Source: Claveliimonas bilis (GTDB lineage Bacteria > Bacillota > Clostridia > Lachnospirales > Lachnospiraceae). From it: DNA of 64,000 bases. Both the position numbers and the translations under genes were made by a program. This document shows, piece by piece, positions 50,446 through 62,853 of this stretch (within the stretch, counting starts at the first letter, position 1; every line of letters starts with the position of its first letter). Below the pieces are notes generated by a model that saw only the letters and a program-made list of their open reading frames with translations, had not been told where the DNA came from and did not search any database. The stretch is taken from contig NZ_AP024845.1 of the NCBI RefSeq assembly GCF_020892095.1, positions 2,418,001-2,482,000 of the forward strand. The letters run 5' to 3'.

Positions 50446-51072
50446 TCAAAAATAGGCCCGCAGCTTTTCTATTGCACTCTTTTCGATTCTGGAAACGTAA
50501 GAACGAGAGATACCAAGCTGTCTGGCAATCTCCCGCTGTGTGTATTCTTCTTCGTTATATAAACCATATCTCATTTTCAGGACCAGACGTTCCCGTGGAG
50601 AGAGGACGGATTCCACTTTAGAGTACAGAAGCCGGATATCGTCTCCCAGCATAACTTTCTCATGGGCATCATCATTTTGTGATTCAATGATGTCAAAAAG
50701 CTGGATTTCATTGCCCTCCCGATCTGTTCCGATGGGTTCATAGAGAGAGATTTCTTTTGAAGATTTTTTCTTCGTTCTTAAATACATCAAAATTTCATTT
50801 TCGATACACCTTGCCGCATAAGTTCCGAGGCGTACAGATTTGTCAGGATTGAAAGTAACGACCGCTTTGATCAGCCCGATGGTGCCGATGGAGAGAAGAT
50901 CTTCTGTGTCCTCATCTGCAGTCTGGTATTTGCGGACGATGTGCGCGACCAGGCGCAGGTTTCTCTCGATAAGGATGTGTTTGGCTTCCAGGTCTCCTTC
51001 CGTATATTTCTGCAGGTAGTATTGCTCTTCAGCGGCTGTTAGAGGAGAAGGAAAGGATTTCAATAGAAGCAC
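50446..51072 (-). CDS. sigK: Sporulation sigma factor SigK
   Basis: A 208-residue sigma-70 family factor. Region 2 has DLLSIGTIGLIKAVVTFNPDK and LGTYAARCIENEILMYLR, followed by the sigK-type linker SSKEISLYEPIGTDREGNEI. Region 4 is VLSPRERLVLKMRYGL and TQREIARQLGISRSYVSRIEK. It directs late mother-cell genes. The gene is continuous, without a skin-type interruption, and has almost no pro-sequence (MLLLKSFPSPL) compared with B. subtilis, as is common in Clostridia. It implies that the organism forms spores. Confidence 0.9.
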   Translation of the reverse strand: MLLLKSFPSPLTAAEEQYYLQKYTEGDLEAKHILIERNLRLVAHIVRKYQTADEDTEDLLSIGTIGLIKAVVTFNPDKSVRLGTYAARCIENEILMYLRTKKKSSKEISLYEPIGTDREGNEIQLFDIIESQNDDAHEKVMLGDDIRLLYSKVESVLSPRERLVLKMRYGLYNEEEYTQREIARQLGISRSYVSRIEKSAIEKLRAYF

Positions 51073-51177
51073 CTCTTAGCGTAGTTAATTACAGTCTATG
51101 TGAAAACAGGCTGATTCGTGCTTTTCCATGTGCAAATATCTCTTTTGTCCAAGAAAACAGCAACATGGGAATTTGAG

Positions 51178-51206
51178 TTGACAAGTTTACGTAAATAATA
51201 TATTAT
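51178..51206 (+). promoter_or_regulatory. Promoter of the yifB-dprA-topA operon
   Basis: TTGACA (51178-51183) and TATTAT (51201-51206) with 17 bp between them, about 110 nt upstream of yifB. Confidence 0.7.
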
Positions 51207-51317
51207 GTGGACTATAAAAGGCAACATAAATGATAAAAAAGTTCTGTTTCGATCAATTTCAATTCAGGCAGTCTGCCTGAAGAAACAATCTCACATGTCA
51301 AATGAAAAAGGAGGAAT

Positions 51318-52862
51318 ATGATGAGTGTAGGTACGGTATATTCCGCAGCTCTCCAGGGACTTGAAGTAAAATTTGTACAGGTGGAGGCAGATCTAAGCAC
51401 CGGACTCCCCATGTTTCATATGGTGGGGTATCTTGCGGCAGAGGTGAAGGAAGCCGGAGAAAGAGTAAGGACAGCTATCCGAAATTCCGGCATTACTTTT
51501 CCGCCCAAAAGAACGGTGATCAATCTGTCTCCCGGAAATATAAGAAAGAGAGGTTCTTCTTTTGACCTTGCAATCGCATTGTCTATCCTGGTGTCTCTGG
51601 GGGAAATTCCCATCTCGGTACTGGAATCTGCAGTTGTTGTAGGAGAGCTGGGGCTTGACGGTTCTATCCGTCAGGTGGCGGGAGTGCTTCCTATTGTGTG
51701 GGAAGCGAGAGAACAGGGGATGAAGATGTGCCTGATTCCTGTAGAAAACAGAGAGGAAGCAGCTTTAGTAGACGGGATCCGCATTTATGCATTCCGGACG
51801 CTCCGAGAATTGTGGGAAACACTGTCCGGCGGTATTGTGCCCCAAAAGAGTAGGAGAAGCAAAATAACTGCAGAAAGGACAGAGAAGGAATCCTCCCTGG
51901 ATTTTGCAGATGTAAAAGGGCAAAAAGGTGTAAAGCGTGCAGCAGAAATTGCAGTAAGCGGCGGGCATAATCTTTTGATGATCGGACCGCCGGGAAGCGG
52001 AAAATCTATGATCGCAAGCCGCGTTTCTACCATACTTCCCCCTCTGACCGAAAAAGAGAGCATTGAGCTGACGAAAATATACAGCGTACAGGGACTTTTG
52101 CAAAATGAGTTCCCGCTTATAACAAAGCGACCTTTCCGGGAGGTGCATCATACAGTGACAAAGGCGGCGCTGATCGGAGGCGGCCAGTATCCTGTGCCTG
52201 GAGAAATCACTATGGCAGATAAGGGAGTTCTGTTTCTGGATGAGCTGACAGAGTTTGCAAGACCGGTACTTGAAGTGCTCCGTCAGCCTCTGGAAGAAAA
52301 AAGGATACGGCTGGTGAGAAAACAGGGAGTGTATATATTTCCTGCTGATTTTATGCTGGTTGCAGCAATGAACCCCTGCCCCTGCGGATACTATCCGGAT
52401 TTGTCAAGGTGCAGCTGTACTTCCGGTCAGATCCAGCAGTATCTGGGGAAAATCAGCCAACCGCTGCTTAGCCGTATTGACCTTTGCATTGACTCGCCGG
52501 GACTGGATTACGGTACGCTGAAATCTTCATCAAAAGAGGAATCCTCTGCAGAGATCAGAGCCCGGGTATGTGAGGCCCGGGAACGTCAGAGGAGAAGATA
52601 CAAAGAGGAGGATTTTCTTGTCAACGCCCTGATTCCGGCATCCAGGATCTCTTTATACTGCTCTTTGGGAGCGGAGGAAGAAAGAGTGATAAAAGAAGCG
52701 TTTACAAGGATCGGGCTGACGGCGCGTACTTATCACAAAACACTGAAGGTGGCAAGAACCATTGCGGATCTTGCGGGACAGGAGAAGATTGGCGTAAGAC
52801 ATTTAAGAGAGGCAATCGCCTATCGTATGCCGGATCAAAGATACTGGGGGAATCTGAAATGA
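51318..52862 (+). CDS. YifB/ComM family Mg-chelatase-like AAA+ ATPase
   Basis: A 514-residue protein. The N-terminal ChlI-like domain (about 20-140) has the conserved INLSPGNIRKRGSSFDLAIA. The AAA+ core has Walker A MIGPPGSGKSM and Walker B GVLFLDELTEF, then MNPCPCGYYPD, and a C-terminal helical domain. ComM in gamma-proteobacteria is a helicase that promotes branch migration in transformation. It overlaps dprA by 4 nt, linking both to handling of incoming DNA. Confidence 0.92.
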   Translation: MMSVGTVYSAALQGLEVKFVQVEADLSTGLPMFHMVGYLAAEVKEAGERVRTAIRNSGITFPPKRTVINLSPGNIRKRGSSFDLAIALSILVSLGEIPISVLESAVVVGELGLDGSIRQVAGVLPIVWEAREQGMKMCLIPVENREEAALVDGIRIYAFRTLRELWETLSGGIVPQKSRRSKITAERTEKESSLDFADVKGQKGVKRAAEIAVSGGHNLLMIGPPGSGKSMIASRVSTILPPLTEKESIELTKIYSVQGLLQNEFPLITKRPFREVHHTVTKAALIGGGQYPVPGEITMADKGVLFLDELTEFARPVLEVLRQPLEEKRIRLVRKQGVYIFPADFMLVAAMNPCPCGYYPDLSRCSCTSGQIQQYLGKISQPLLSRIDLCIDSPGLDYGTLKSSSKEESSAEIRARVCEARERQRRRYKEEDFLVNALIPASRISLYCSLGAEEERVIKEAFTRIGLTARTYHKTLKVARTIADLAGQEKIGVRHLREAIAYRMPDQRYWGNLK

Positions 52863-53947
52863 AATATGAATACTGGTTTGCTTCGATCCGGGGACTTTCA
52901 CATCAGAAAAAGAGAAGGCTGCGGGATGCAGCGGGCAGTGGGGAAGCCATATATTATATAGAAGAAAGCTTGCTGAAAAAGCAGGAATACCTGACAGAAA
53001 ATGACAGAAAAACAATCGGATTTTGTCAGAAAAACAGCAAAGTGGGAGAAGAGTATGAAAGATTTTTGGAGAAAAATATAAAGTTTATCCCTTATTTTGA
53101 TCCGGCTTATCCGCAGAGAATGAAAGACTTGAATGACCAGCCTTATGCTTTGTTTGTCAGGGGAAATCTGCCAAAAGAAGACAGAGTGTCGGCAGCAATT
53201 GTAGGTGCCAGACAGTGCAGTGCTTATGGAGAAAGGCAGGCAATCGCTTTTGCGGAACTCCTTGCAGGGGCGGGAGTACAGATCATCAGCGGGATGGCAA
53301 GGGGGATAGATGGGGCGGCAGGAAGAGGGGCAATAAATGCAGATGGATGCACATATGCTGTATTGGGATCTGGCGTGGATGTATGCTATCCGCGGGAGAA
53401 CAGGGGACTTTATGTTGATATACAAAAATCAGGAGGAATCTTATCGGAGCAGCTTCCCGGCAGTCCGCCTCTTCAGGGGAATTTCCCCAGAAGAAATCGG
53501 ATCATCAGCGCTCTTTCGGAGCTTGTACTTGTCATGGAAGCAAGAGAAAAGAGCGGTTCGCTGATTACAGCAGATTTTGCATTGGAACAGGGAAAGGAGG
53601 TGTATGCGCTTCCGGGACCGGTGACAAGTCCTTTGAGCCGGGGATGCAATGCTTTGATCCGGCAGGGAGCGGGGATATTGATTTCAGCGGAAGACTTTGT
53701 GGAGGAGATGAAAACAATGGGCTATTTAAGGAAGAATTTCGCTAAAAAATCAGACAAAAATAAAAAAATGCTTGAAAGCACCGAAAATATATTGTATAGT
53801 TGTCTCGATTTGTTTCCCAAGGGAGTTCATCAGCTCATAGAAGAAACAGGATTGGAACCGTTTCAGGTTATGGAAACGCTGGTGGCTTTGGAATTAAAAG
53901 GATACATTCAGGAAATTTCGAAAAATTATTATATCCGTTCAGAATAA
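52859..53947 (+). CDS. dprA: DNA processing protein DprA
   Basis: A 362-residue protein that loads RecA onto incoming single-stranded DNA. The Rossmann DprA domain (about 75-290) shows AAIVGARQCSAYGERQA, ISGMARGIDGAAGRGAI, LGSGVDVCYPREN and PRRNRIISALS. A C-terminal winged-helix-like domain of about 60 residues follows. The ATG overlaps the yifB stop. Its presence does not prove natural competence. Confidence 0.93.
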   Translation: MKYEYWFASIRGLSHQKKRRLRDAAGSGEAIYYIEESLLKKQEYLTENDRKTIGFCQKNSKVGEEYERFLEKNIKFIPYFDPAYPQRMKDLNDQPYALFVRGNLPKEDRVSAAIVGARQCSAYGERQAIAFAELLAGAGVQIISGMARGIDGAAGRGAINADGCTYAVLGSGVDVCYPRENRGLYVDIQKSGGILSEQLPGSPPLQGNFPRRNRIISALSELVLVMEAREKSGSLITADFALEQGKEVYALPGPVTSPLSRGCNALIRQGAGILISAEDFVEEMKTMGYLRKNFAKKSDKNKKMLESTENILYSCLDLFPKGVHQLIEETGLEPFQVMETLVALELKGYIQEISKNYYIRSE

Positions 53948-53977
53948 GAAACGCAGAAGGTATTGGAGGAAAAAAGT

Positions 53978-56056
53978 ATGGCTCATTATCTTGTTATTGT
54001 AGAGTCTCCTGCAAAAGTAAAAACAATAAAAAAGTTTTTGGGAAGTAATTATACAGTTATGGCTTCCAACGGTCATGTGCGGGATCTCCCAAAAAGTCAG
54101 CTTGGAATCGATGTGGAGCATGATTATGAACCGAAATATATTACCATCCGCGGGAAGGGGGATATCCTTGCCAGCCTTCGCAAGGAAGTAAAAAAAGCGG
54201 ATAAAGTTTATCTTGCAACCGACCCTGACCGTGAAGGGGAAGCGATTTCCTGGCATTTGTGTAAAGCATTGAAACTGGAAGATAAAAAGACATATAGGAT
54301 CAGCTTTAACGAGATCACTAAAAATGCAGTAAAAGCATCCATTAAAAATGCAAGAGAGATTGATATGGATCTTGTAGACGCCCAGCAGGCCCGGCGGGCG
54401 CTGGATCGTGTCGTTGGATATAAGATCAGTCCTCTTTTGTGGGCGAAAGTAAAGAGGGGATTAAGCGCCGGACGTGTACAGTCTGTGGCTCTTCGGATCA
54501 TCGCAGACCGGGAGGAAGAGATCAATGCCTTTATTCCCGAAGAATATTGGACTCTGGATGCCGTCTTAAAAGTAAAGGGTGAGAGGAAGCCTCTGACAGC
54601 TAAATTCTATGGGACTGAAAAACAAAAAATGACGATTCGTTCTGAAAGCGAGCTGAACCAGATAGTAAAAGAGCTGGAGGGAGCAGACTATCAGGTGGCA
54701 GATATCAAAAAAGGAGAGCGCTACAAAAAAGCTCCGGTGCCTTTCACTACCAGTACCATGCAGCAGGAGGCATCGAAAGTGCTGAACTTTGCTACGCAGA
54801 AAACGATGCGTATTGCACAGCAGCTTTATGAAGGAATCGATATTAAAGGAAACGGAACAGTGGGTCTTATCACTTATCTGCGTACAGACTCCACCCGTGT
54901 TTCCGATGAGGCAGAAGCCAGTGTAAGGGAGTACATCTCGGGAAATTACGGAAGTGAATTTGTCGCTTCCGGTGCAGCGGGAAAGGAAAATGGAAAGAAC
55001 ATACAGGATGCCCATGAGGCTATTCGTCCTACAGATGTAACAAGAACTCCGGCTGCTGTGAAAGAATCTTTGAGCAGAGATCAGTTCCGCCTGTATCAGT
55101 TGATCTGGAAGAGATTTGTCGCCAGCAGGATGAAACCGGCAAAATATGAGACAACATCTGTCAGAATTGCGGCGGGAGATTACCGTTTTCAGGTTGCGGC
55201 TTCTAAGATTGTTTTTGAAGGATTCCGCACAGTTTACACAGAAGCAGATGAGGAAAAAGAAGAAACCAATGTGCTCTTGAAGGGACTGGATAAAGATTCT
55301 GTCCTGAATTGGGAAAAATTTGACACAAAACAGCATTTTACCCAGCCGCCGGCACATTATACGGAAGCTTCCCTTGTAAAGACACTGGAAGAGCTTGGAA
55401 TCGGGCGCCCCAGTACTTATGCCCCCACGATTTCTACAATTATAGCCAGAAGATATGTAGCAAAGGAAAACAGGAATCTTTACCTGACGGAGATCGGAGA
55501 GGTAGTGAACAATATTATGAAGCAGTCCTTTCCGGCCATTGTAGATGTGAATTTTACGGCAAACATGGAAGGCCTTCTTGATAAAGTTGCAGAAGGAAAA
55601 GTTGCATGGAAAACAGTAATTGAAAATTTTTACCCTGATCTGGAAGAAGCGGTAAAGATTGCAGAAAAAGAGCAGGAAAGCGTCAAGATTGAAGATGAAG
55701 TCACAGATGTGATCTGTGAAGAATGCGGACGGAATATGGTGATCAAGTATGGACCTCACGGAAGATTTCTTGCCTGCCCCGGATTTCCGGAGTGCCGCAA
55801 TACGAAGCCCTATCTGGAAAAGATCGGAGTGAAATGTCCCAAATGTGGGAAAGATATTGTCCTTAGAAAAACGAAAAAAGGAAGAAAATATTACGGATGT
55901 GAAGATAATCCGGATTGTGATTTTATGTCCTGGCAGAAGCCGTCAGAGCAGAAATGTTCAAAATGCGGCGGTTACATGGTAGAAAAGGGAAGTAAACTTG
56001 TCTGTATGAATGAAAAATGCGGATATGTAGAAGCAAAAAAAGCAAAAGATAATTAA
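53978..56056 (+). CDS. topA: DNA topoisomerase I
   Basis: About 692 residues from ATG 53978 (GGAGG upstream). The Toprim domain starts LVIVESPAKVKTIKKFL and has DPDREGEAI. The active-site Tyr is in TYLRTDSTRVS (about residue 300). At the C-terminus three zinc ribbons follow (CEECGRN...CPGFPEC, CPKCG...CEDNPDC and CSKCG...CMNEKC). It relaxes negative supercoils. It follows dprA by 30 nt. Confidence 0.95.
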   Translation: MAHYLVIVESPAKVKTIKKFLGSNYTVMASNGHVRDLPKSQLGIDVEHDYEPKYITIRGKGDILASLRKEVKKADKVYLATDPDREGEAISWHLCKALKLEDKKTYRISFNEITKNAVKASIKNAREIDMDLVDAQQARRALDRVVGYKISPLLWAKVKRGLSAGRVQSVALRIIADREEEINAFIPEEYWTLDAVLKVKGERKPLTAKFYGTEKQKMTIRSESELNQIVKELEGADYQVADIKKGERYKKAPVPFTTSTMQQEASKVLNFATQKTMRIAQQLYEGIDIKGNGTVGLITYLRTDSTRVSDEAEASVREYISGNYGSEFVASGAAGKENGKNIQDAHEAIRPTDVTRTPAAVKESLSRDQFRLYQLIWKRFVASRMKPAKYETTSVRIAAGDYRFQVAASKIVFEGFRTVYTEADEEKEETNVLLKGLDKDSVLNWEKFDTKQHFTQPPAHYTEASLVKTLEELGIGRPSTYAPTISTIIARRYVAKENRNLYLTEIGEVVNNIMKQSFPAIVDVNFTANMEGLLDKVAEGKVAWKTVIENFYPDLEEAVKIAEKEQESVKIEDEVTDVICEECGRNMVIKYGPHGRFLACPGFPECRNTKPYLEKIGVKCPKCGKDIVLRKTKKGRKYYGCEDNPDCDFMSWQKPSEQKCSKCGGYMVEKGSKLVCMNEKCGYVEAKKAKDN

Positions 56057-56128
56057 GAAAATTTCGCATAATCATTGTAATTTCCAGAATTGTATGATAA
56101 TATAATGTTCAAAGGATGGAGGATGCTT

Positions 56129-56911
56129 ATGAGTGTACAATTATTAGATAAAACAAGAAAAATCAATAAATTACTGCACAACAATAACTCCAGCAAAGTA
56201 GTTTTCAATGACATCTGTGAAGTGTTGACAGAAATATTGGATTCCAATGTATTGGTAATCAGTAAAAAAGGAAAAGTTCTTGGAGCCAGCAGATGCAGTG
56301 GTGTAGGTGTGATCACAGAATTGATCAAAGGTGAAGTGGGCTGCCACATTGATGAGATGCTCAATGAGAGGCTTTTGAATATCCTGTCTACTAAGGAAAA
56401 TGTAAATTTGGAAACTCTGGGATTTTCCCCGGAGGCAGCAAAAGGATATCAGGCGATCATCACTCCCATTGATATTGCCGGAGAGAGGCTTGGAACATTA
56501 TTTATCTACAAACAGAATGCCGGCTATGAAATTGATGATATTATTTTAAGTGAGTATGGAACAACAGTAGTAGGCTTGGAAATGCTTCGTTCTGTAAACG
56601 AAGAAAATGCAGAGGAGACAAGAAAAGAACACATTGTACAGTCAGCCATCAGCACATTGTCCTTCTCGGAGCTGGAAGCGATCATTCATATTTTTGATGA
56701 ACTGGAAGGAACAGAAGGGATTCTTGTGGCAAGCAAAATTGCAGACCGGGTGGGAATTACCAGATCAGTCATTGTAAATGCGCTCCGGAAATTTGAAAGC
56801 GCCGGAGTAATCGAATCAAGATCTTCCGGAATGAAAGGTACTTACATTAAAGTAGTGAATGATTATGTTTTCACAGAACTGGAAAAGATCAAAGAAGAAA
56901 GAAACAAATAA
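56129..56911 (+). CDS. codY: GTP/BCAA-responsive repressor CodY
   Basis: 260 residues from the ATG at 56129, the standard CodY length. It starts SVQLLDKTRKINKLL. The GAF domain covers about 1-155 and binds branched-chain amino acids, and the C-terminal winged helix-turn-helix has ASKIADRVGITRSVIVNALRKFESAG, the highly conserved recognition helix. CodY represses amino acid synthesis and transport genes in rich conditions. ATGGAGGATG lies upstream. Confidence 0.95.
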   Translation: MSVQLLDKTRKINKLLHNNNSSKVVFNDICEVLTEILDSNVLVISKKGKVLGASRCSGVGVITELIKGEVGCHIDEMLNERLLNILSTKENVNLETLGFSPEAAKGYQAIITPIDIAGERLGTLFIYKQNAGYEIDDIILSEYGTTVVGLEMLRSVNEENAEETRKEHIVQSAISTLSFSELEAIIHIFDELEGTEGILVASKIADRVGITRSVIVNALRKFESAGVIESRSSGMKGTYIKVVNDYVFTELEKIKEERNK

Positions 56912-56932
56912 AAATCAGGACAGCACAAAGCA

Positions 56933-56964
56933 AAGGGTATCGGGGAACTGATACCCTTCTTTTG
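56933..56964 (+). terminator. Terminator after codY
   Basis: AAAGGGTATC, loop, GATACCCTT, followed by CTTTT. The following gene's ribosome site lies just downstream. Confidence 0.8.
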
Positions 56965-56978
56965 AGAAGGAGGACTTT

Positions 56979-57281
56979 ATGTTTGAAAAATGCAGCGCAG
57001 TGCTGAAGATGACCAGTGTATTCCTGGAAGACGAACCCCTGGACAGGACAGAGTACACATGCACAGTCAGCAGGTATGATGAGGAAGGTGAACGCATATA
57101 TCTGGTTATGAACGGAGAAGATATTACAAGGATATCGCTGGATGCAGAATACAGCTGTACCCTTATGGCTGAAGAGGAGCTGGTATGCCAGGGGAGAGTA
57201 AAGGAAAGATTTCTTGATAAAAACGGAAGCCAGCTTGTATTTGGCATTGAAAATGGATTTTATAAAAATAATCTAAACTAA
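56979..57281 (+). CDS. Uncharacterised small beta-rich protein
   Basis: A 100-residue soluble protein with AAGGAGGACTTT upstream. It is dominated by alternating hydrophobic strands (YTCTVSRY, RIYLVMNG, YSCTLMAE, LVCQGRVKERF, LVFGIENGF). This pattern could fit a PilZ-like barrel, but the RxxxR and DxSxxG c-di-GMP motifs are missing. I do not recognise the family. It sits between codY and groES with its own ribosome site; a promoter for it is not obvious. Confidence 0.65.
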   Translation: MFEKCSAVLKMTSVFLEDEPLDRTEYTCTVSRYDEEGERIYLVMNGEDITRISLDAEYSCTLMAEEELVCQGRVKERFLDKNGSQLVFGIENGFYKNNLN

Positions 57282-57292
57282 CAGAAAGTGTG

Positions 57293-57362
57293 TTGACAAA
57301 CGAAAAGGAGAGTGCTATTTTATAACTAGAGTTTTTTAGCACTCTCTTTTTATGAGTGCTAA
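57293..57362 (+). promoter_or_regulatory. groESL promoter with perfect CIRCE plus an extra half-site
   Basis: TTGACA (57293-57298) and TATTTT (57316-57321) are 17 bp apart. CIRCE is perfect: TTAGCACTC (57336-57344), N9, GAGTGCTAA (57354-57362). In addition GAGAGTGCTA (57308-57317), overlapping the -10, is an exact complement of TAGCACTCTC (57337-57346), giving a third HrcA half-site. Confidence 0.92.
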
Positions 57363-57393
57363 CAAAATAGATAGCTTAAAGGAGGAACCATTC

Positions 57394-57678
57394 ATGAAAT
57401 TAGTACCATTGGGAGACAGAGTTGTATTGAAACAGTTAGTTGCTGAAGAAACAACAAAATCCGGAATTGTTCTGCCGGGACAGAATAAGGAAAAACCGCA
57501 GCAGGCAGAAGTTATCGCAGTAGGGCCGGGTGGAGTTGTAGACGGCAAAGAAGTAGAAATGCATGTGAAAGAAGGACAGCAGGTTATCTATTCCAAGTAT
57601 GCTGGTACAGAAGTAGAAGCTGATGAAGAAACATACATCATTGTAAGACAGAGCGATATTCTTGCAGTGATTGAATAG
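57394..57678 (+). CDS. groES: Co-chaperonin GroES
   Basis: 94 residues from ATG 57394 with AAAGGAGG upstream; an in-frame ATG at 57352 lies inside the CIRCE element and is not used. It starts KLVPLGDRVVLKQL, has the mobile loop around ETTKSGIVLPG, and ends with EADEETYIIVRQSDILAVIE. It forms the seven-subunit lid on GroEL. HrcA represses it through CIRCE. Confidence 0.96.
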   Translation: MKLVPLGDRVVLKQLVAEETTKSGIVLPGQNKEKPQQAEVIAVGPGGVVDGKEVEMHVKEGQQVIYSKYAGTEVEADEETYIIVRQSDILAVIE

Positions 57679-57695
57679 AGATACAAATAAGCTAA

Positions 57696-59372
<1,677 letters not shown>

Positions 59373-59410
59373 TTCCTCGCAGTGCGGAATATAAAAAAAG
59401 AATAAAAAAA

Positions 59411-59443
59411 GAAAACTCTCTGTAAGGGGAGTTTTCTTTTTTT
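59411..59443 (+). terminator. groESL terminator
   Basis: GAAAACTC (59411-59418) pairs with GAGTTTTC (59429-59436), followed by T7. Confidence 0.9.
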
Positions 59444-59462
59444 GTCCATTTGTGATACAATA

Positions 59463-59515
59463 TATGTACCCTCTCTTTGTAAGAGATAGATTCCCTTACA
59501 AAGAGAAGGTACATA
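59463..59515. repeat. 21-bp inverted repeat with one mismatch
   Basis: The left arm TATGTACC-C-TCTCTTTGTAAG (59463-59483) and the right arm (59495-59515) are complementary except at one base, with an 11-nt loop. It lies after the groESL terminator and ends 26 nt before the next gene, too close to be its terminator. It may be a regulatory hairpin in the next gene's leader or a tiny mobile-element remnant. Confidence 0.65.
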
Positions 59516-59540
59516 TCAATACAAAGCGGAGGAAAAAACA

Positions 59541-60035
59541 ATGAGTGATTTTTATACAGAACAGCTGATAAAGAAACGTACAGACGGGAAGGACATTATG
59601 AAAAAGACAGTGCTGATTGCCCTGACGGTAATTTCATTTTTTGCCGCTTTTTTATTTCCGCTTCTTATGCTCCTTCCGGTTATTATGATCGTTGTGGATG
59701 TGTTTCTGTTCAGAAAATTGGATGTGGAATATGAATATATCTATATCAATGGTGATCTCGATATTGATAAGATCATGCACAAAGAAAAGAGAAAACACAT
59801 GTTTTCTGCAAATGTAAAAGATATGGAGATTCTGGCGCCGGAAAATGCTTTCCAACTGAAGGATTTCAGAGAGTCTAAGTTCTATGATTACAGCAGCGGA
59901 AATCCGGAGTCCCGGAATAGATATATACTTGTGATCAGTCGTTCAGGAGAGATCACAAAAGTTCTTTTTGAGCCGAAAGAGGAGCTGATAGAAGGAGTTT
60001 ACCTTCTGGCCCCCAGGAAAGTGATTCGAAAATAA
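59541..60035 (+). CDS. DUF6106-like membrane protein
   Basis: A 164-residue protein. A short cytoplasmic N-terminus (DFYTEQLIKKRTDGKDIM) is followed by two adjacent hydrophobic helices (about 21-52) and a soluble domain of about 110 residues with EYEYIYINGDLDIDKIMHKEKRK. The arrangement matches a Lachnospiraceae family I recall as DUF6106; function unknown. GGAGG lies upstream. It is a single gene between groESL and guaB. Confidence 0.65.
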   Translation: MSDFYTEQLIKKRTDGKDIMKKTVLIALTVISFFAAFLFPLLMLLPVIMIVVDVFLFRKLDVEYEYIYINGDLDIDKIMHKEKRKHMFSANVKDMEILAPENAFQLKDFRESKFYDYSSGNPESRNRYILVISRSGEITKVLFEPKEELIEGVYLLAPRKVIRK

Positions 60036-60059
60036 TGAAAAAGAATATGTGGAAACCTG

Positions 60060-60089
60060 TTGACAAAGAACCACAGTATTATGTATGAT
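60060..60089 (+). promoter_or_regulatory. guaB promoter
   Basis: TTGACA (60060-60065) and TATGAT (60084-60089), spacer 18 bp, about 45 nt upstream of the guaB start. Confidence 0.75.
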
Positions 60090-60091
60090 AG

Positions 60092-61588
<1,497 letters not shown>

Positions 61589-61628
61589 AGAGAGTTTAGC
61601 GGAAACGGCGTATCAATAGAAATATATA

Positions 61629-61676
61629 AGAAGGAGCAAGGGCAGAGAAATTTGCATTGTTCCTTCTTTTCTTTTT
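61629..61676 (+). terminator. guaB terminator
   Basis: AGAAGGA-G-CAA pairs with TTG-T-TCCTTCT, followed by TTTCTTTTT. The next gene's TATAAT (about 61679-61684) comes right after. Confidence 0.75.
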
Positions 61677-61725
61677 CGCTATAATAATTGATAGAAGTGT
61701 CGGTGTATGAGAGGAGAAAGAAACT

Positions 61726-62760
61726 ATGAAAGAGATATTTGGAAAATTATCAGACGGACGGGAGATATCCCTTTTTACTCTGAAGAACAAAAACGGTATG
61801 GAAATCCGGGTCAGTGATTACGGCGCGGTTTTGGTCAATGTATTTGTGCCGGATAAAAACGGAGAAAAACGGGATGTGGTATTGGGATATGACAATCCGC
61901 AAGGATATGAAAATGGAGACAAATTTTTCGGGGCTATAGTGGGAAGAAGCGCCAATCGTATTGGAGGGGCCTGCTTCACTTTGAACGGAAAAACATATCG
62001 GCTGGAAAAAAACGATCATGACAATAACCTCCATAGTGGAATGGATTTTTATAATAAGCGGATATGGCAGGTGAAAGAGGCAGATGACAGCCATGTGATC
62101 TTCCTGCTTCACAGTCCGGATATGGATCAGGGGTATCCGGGAGCCGTGGATATCGAAGTGACGTACACTCTGACAGAGGACAACGGAGTAAATATTCATT
62201 ATCATGCACTACCCGCAGCAGATACCATTTTGAATCTGACGAATCACAGTTATTTCAATCTGGATGGAGAGGGAACAGGGACGGTGTTGGAGCAGGAAGC
62301 GTGGATAAATGCTGATACCTATACTCCGGCAGATAAAGCTTCCATTCCGACAGGAGAGATTATCCCGGTAGCAGGAACTCCTATGGACTTCCGGGCAGGA
62401 AAGTTACTCGGAGAGGAGATAGACAGCAGCTATGAGGCGTTAAAGTTGGGAGGCGGATATGATCATAACTGGGTACTGAATGGAAGCGGGCTTAGGAAAG
62501 CGGCAGAGCTCCTTTCAAGGCAAAGCGGGATCAAAATGGAAGTTTATACGGATCTTCCGGGAATGCAGGTGTATACAGCGAATTTTCTGGAAGATGACCA
62601 CGGGAAAAACGGTCATACATATGGAAGAAGAAGCGCAGTGTGTTTTGAGACACAGTATTTCCCGGATGCAGTAAATAAAGAGCAGTTTGCAAGTCCTGTT
62701 GTTTCAGCAGGAGAAATTTATGAGACAGAAACAAGATATTGCTTTTCTGTTGTTTCTTAA
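61726..62760 (+). CDS. galM: Aldose 1-epimerase (galactose mutarotase)
   Basis: A 344-residue beta-sandwich enzyme interconverting the alpha and beta anomers of galactose and glucose. It has the catalytic His in NLTNHSYFNL, NDHDNNLHSG, GYDHNWVL, and the catalytic Glu in CFETQYFPDA. No signal peptide. It is a single gene between guaB and an amidase, with AGGAGAAAG upstream. Confidence 0.93.
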   Translation: MKEIFGKLSDGREISLFTLKNKNGMEIRVSDYGAVLVNVFVPDKNGEKRDVVLGYDNPQGYENGDKFFGAIVGRSANRIGGACFTLNGKTYRLEKNDHDNNLHSGMDFYNKRIWQVKEADDSHVIFLLHSPDMDQGYPGAVDIEVTYTLTEDNGVNIHYHALPAADTILNLTNHSYFNLDGEGTGTVLEQEAWINADTYTPADKASIPTGEIIPVAGTPMDFRAGKLLGEEIDSSYEALKLGGGYDHNWVLNGSGLRKAAELLSRQSGIKMEVYTDLPGMQVYTANFLEDDHGKNGHTYGRRSAVCFETQYFPDAVNKEQFASPVVSAGEIYETETRYCFSVVS

Positions 62761-62853
62761 AATTTCAGGAAAAGATAAGTAAGTCTTCAGATTTCTTTTC
62801 GCAGCATATGATAGAATAAATATACAGTATGGCAAAAGTGTGGGAAAGAGAAG

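Noticed and set aside
54566-55759. 397-residue frame antisense to topA
   Set aside because: Shadow of a well-supported gene with biased codon use; composition typical of an antisense artefact.
57352-57393. Earlier ATG for groES
   Set aside because: It lies inside the CIRCE operator; the ATG at 57394 has AAAGGAGG and matches the GroES start.
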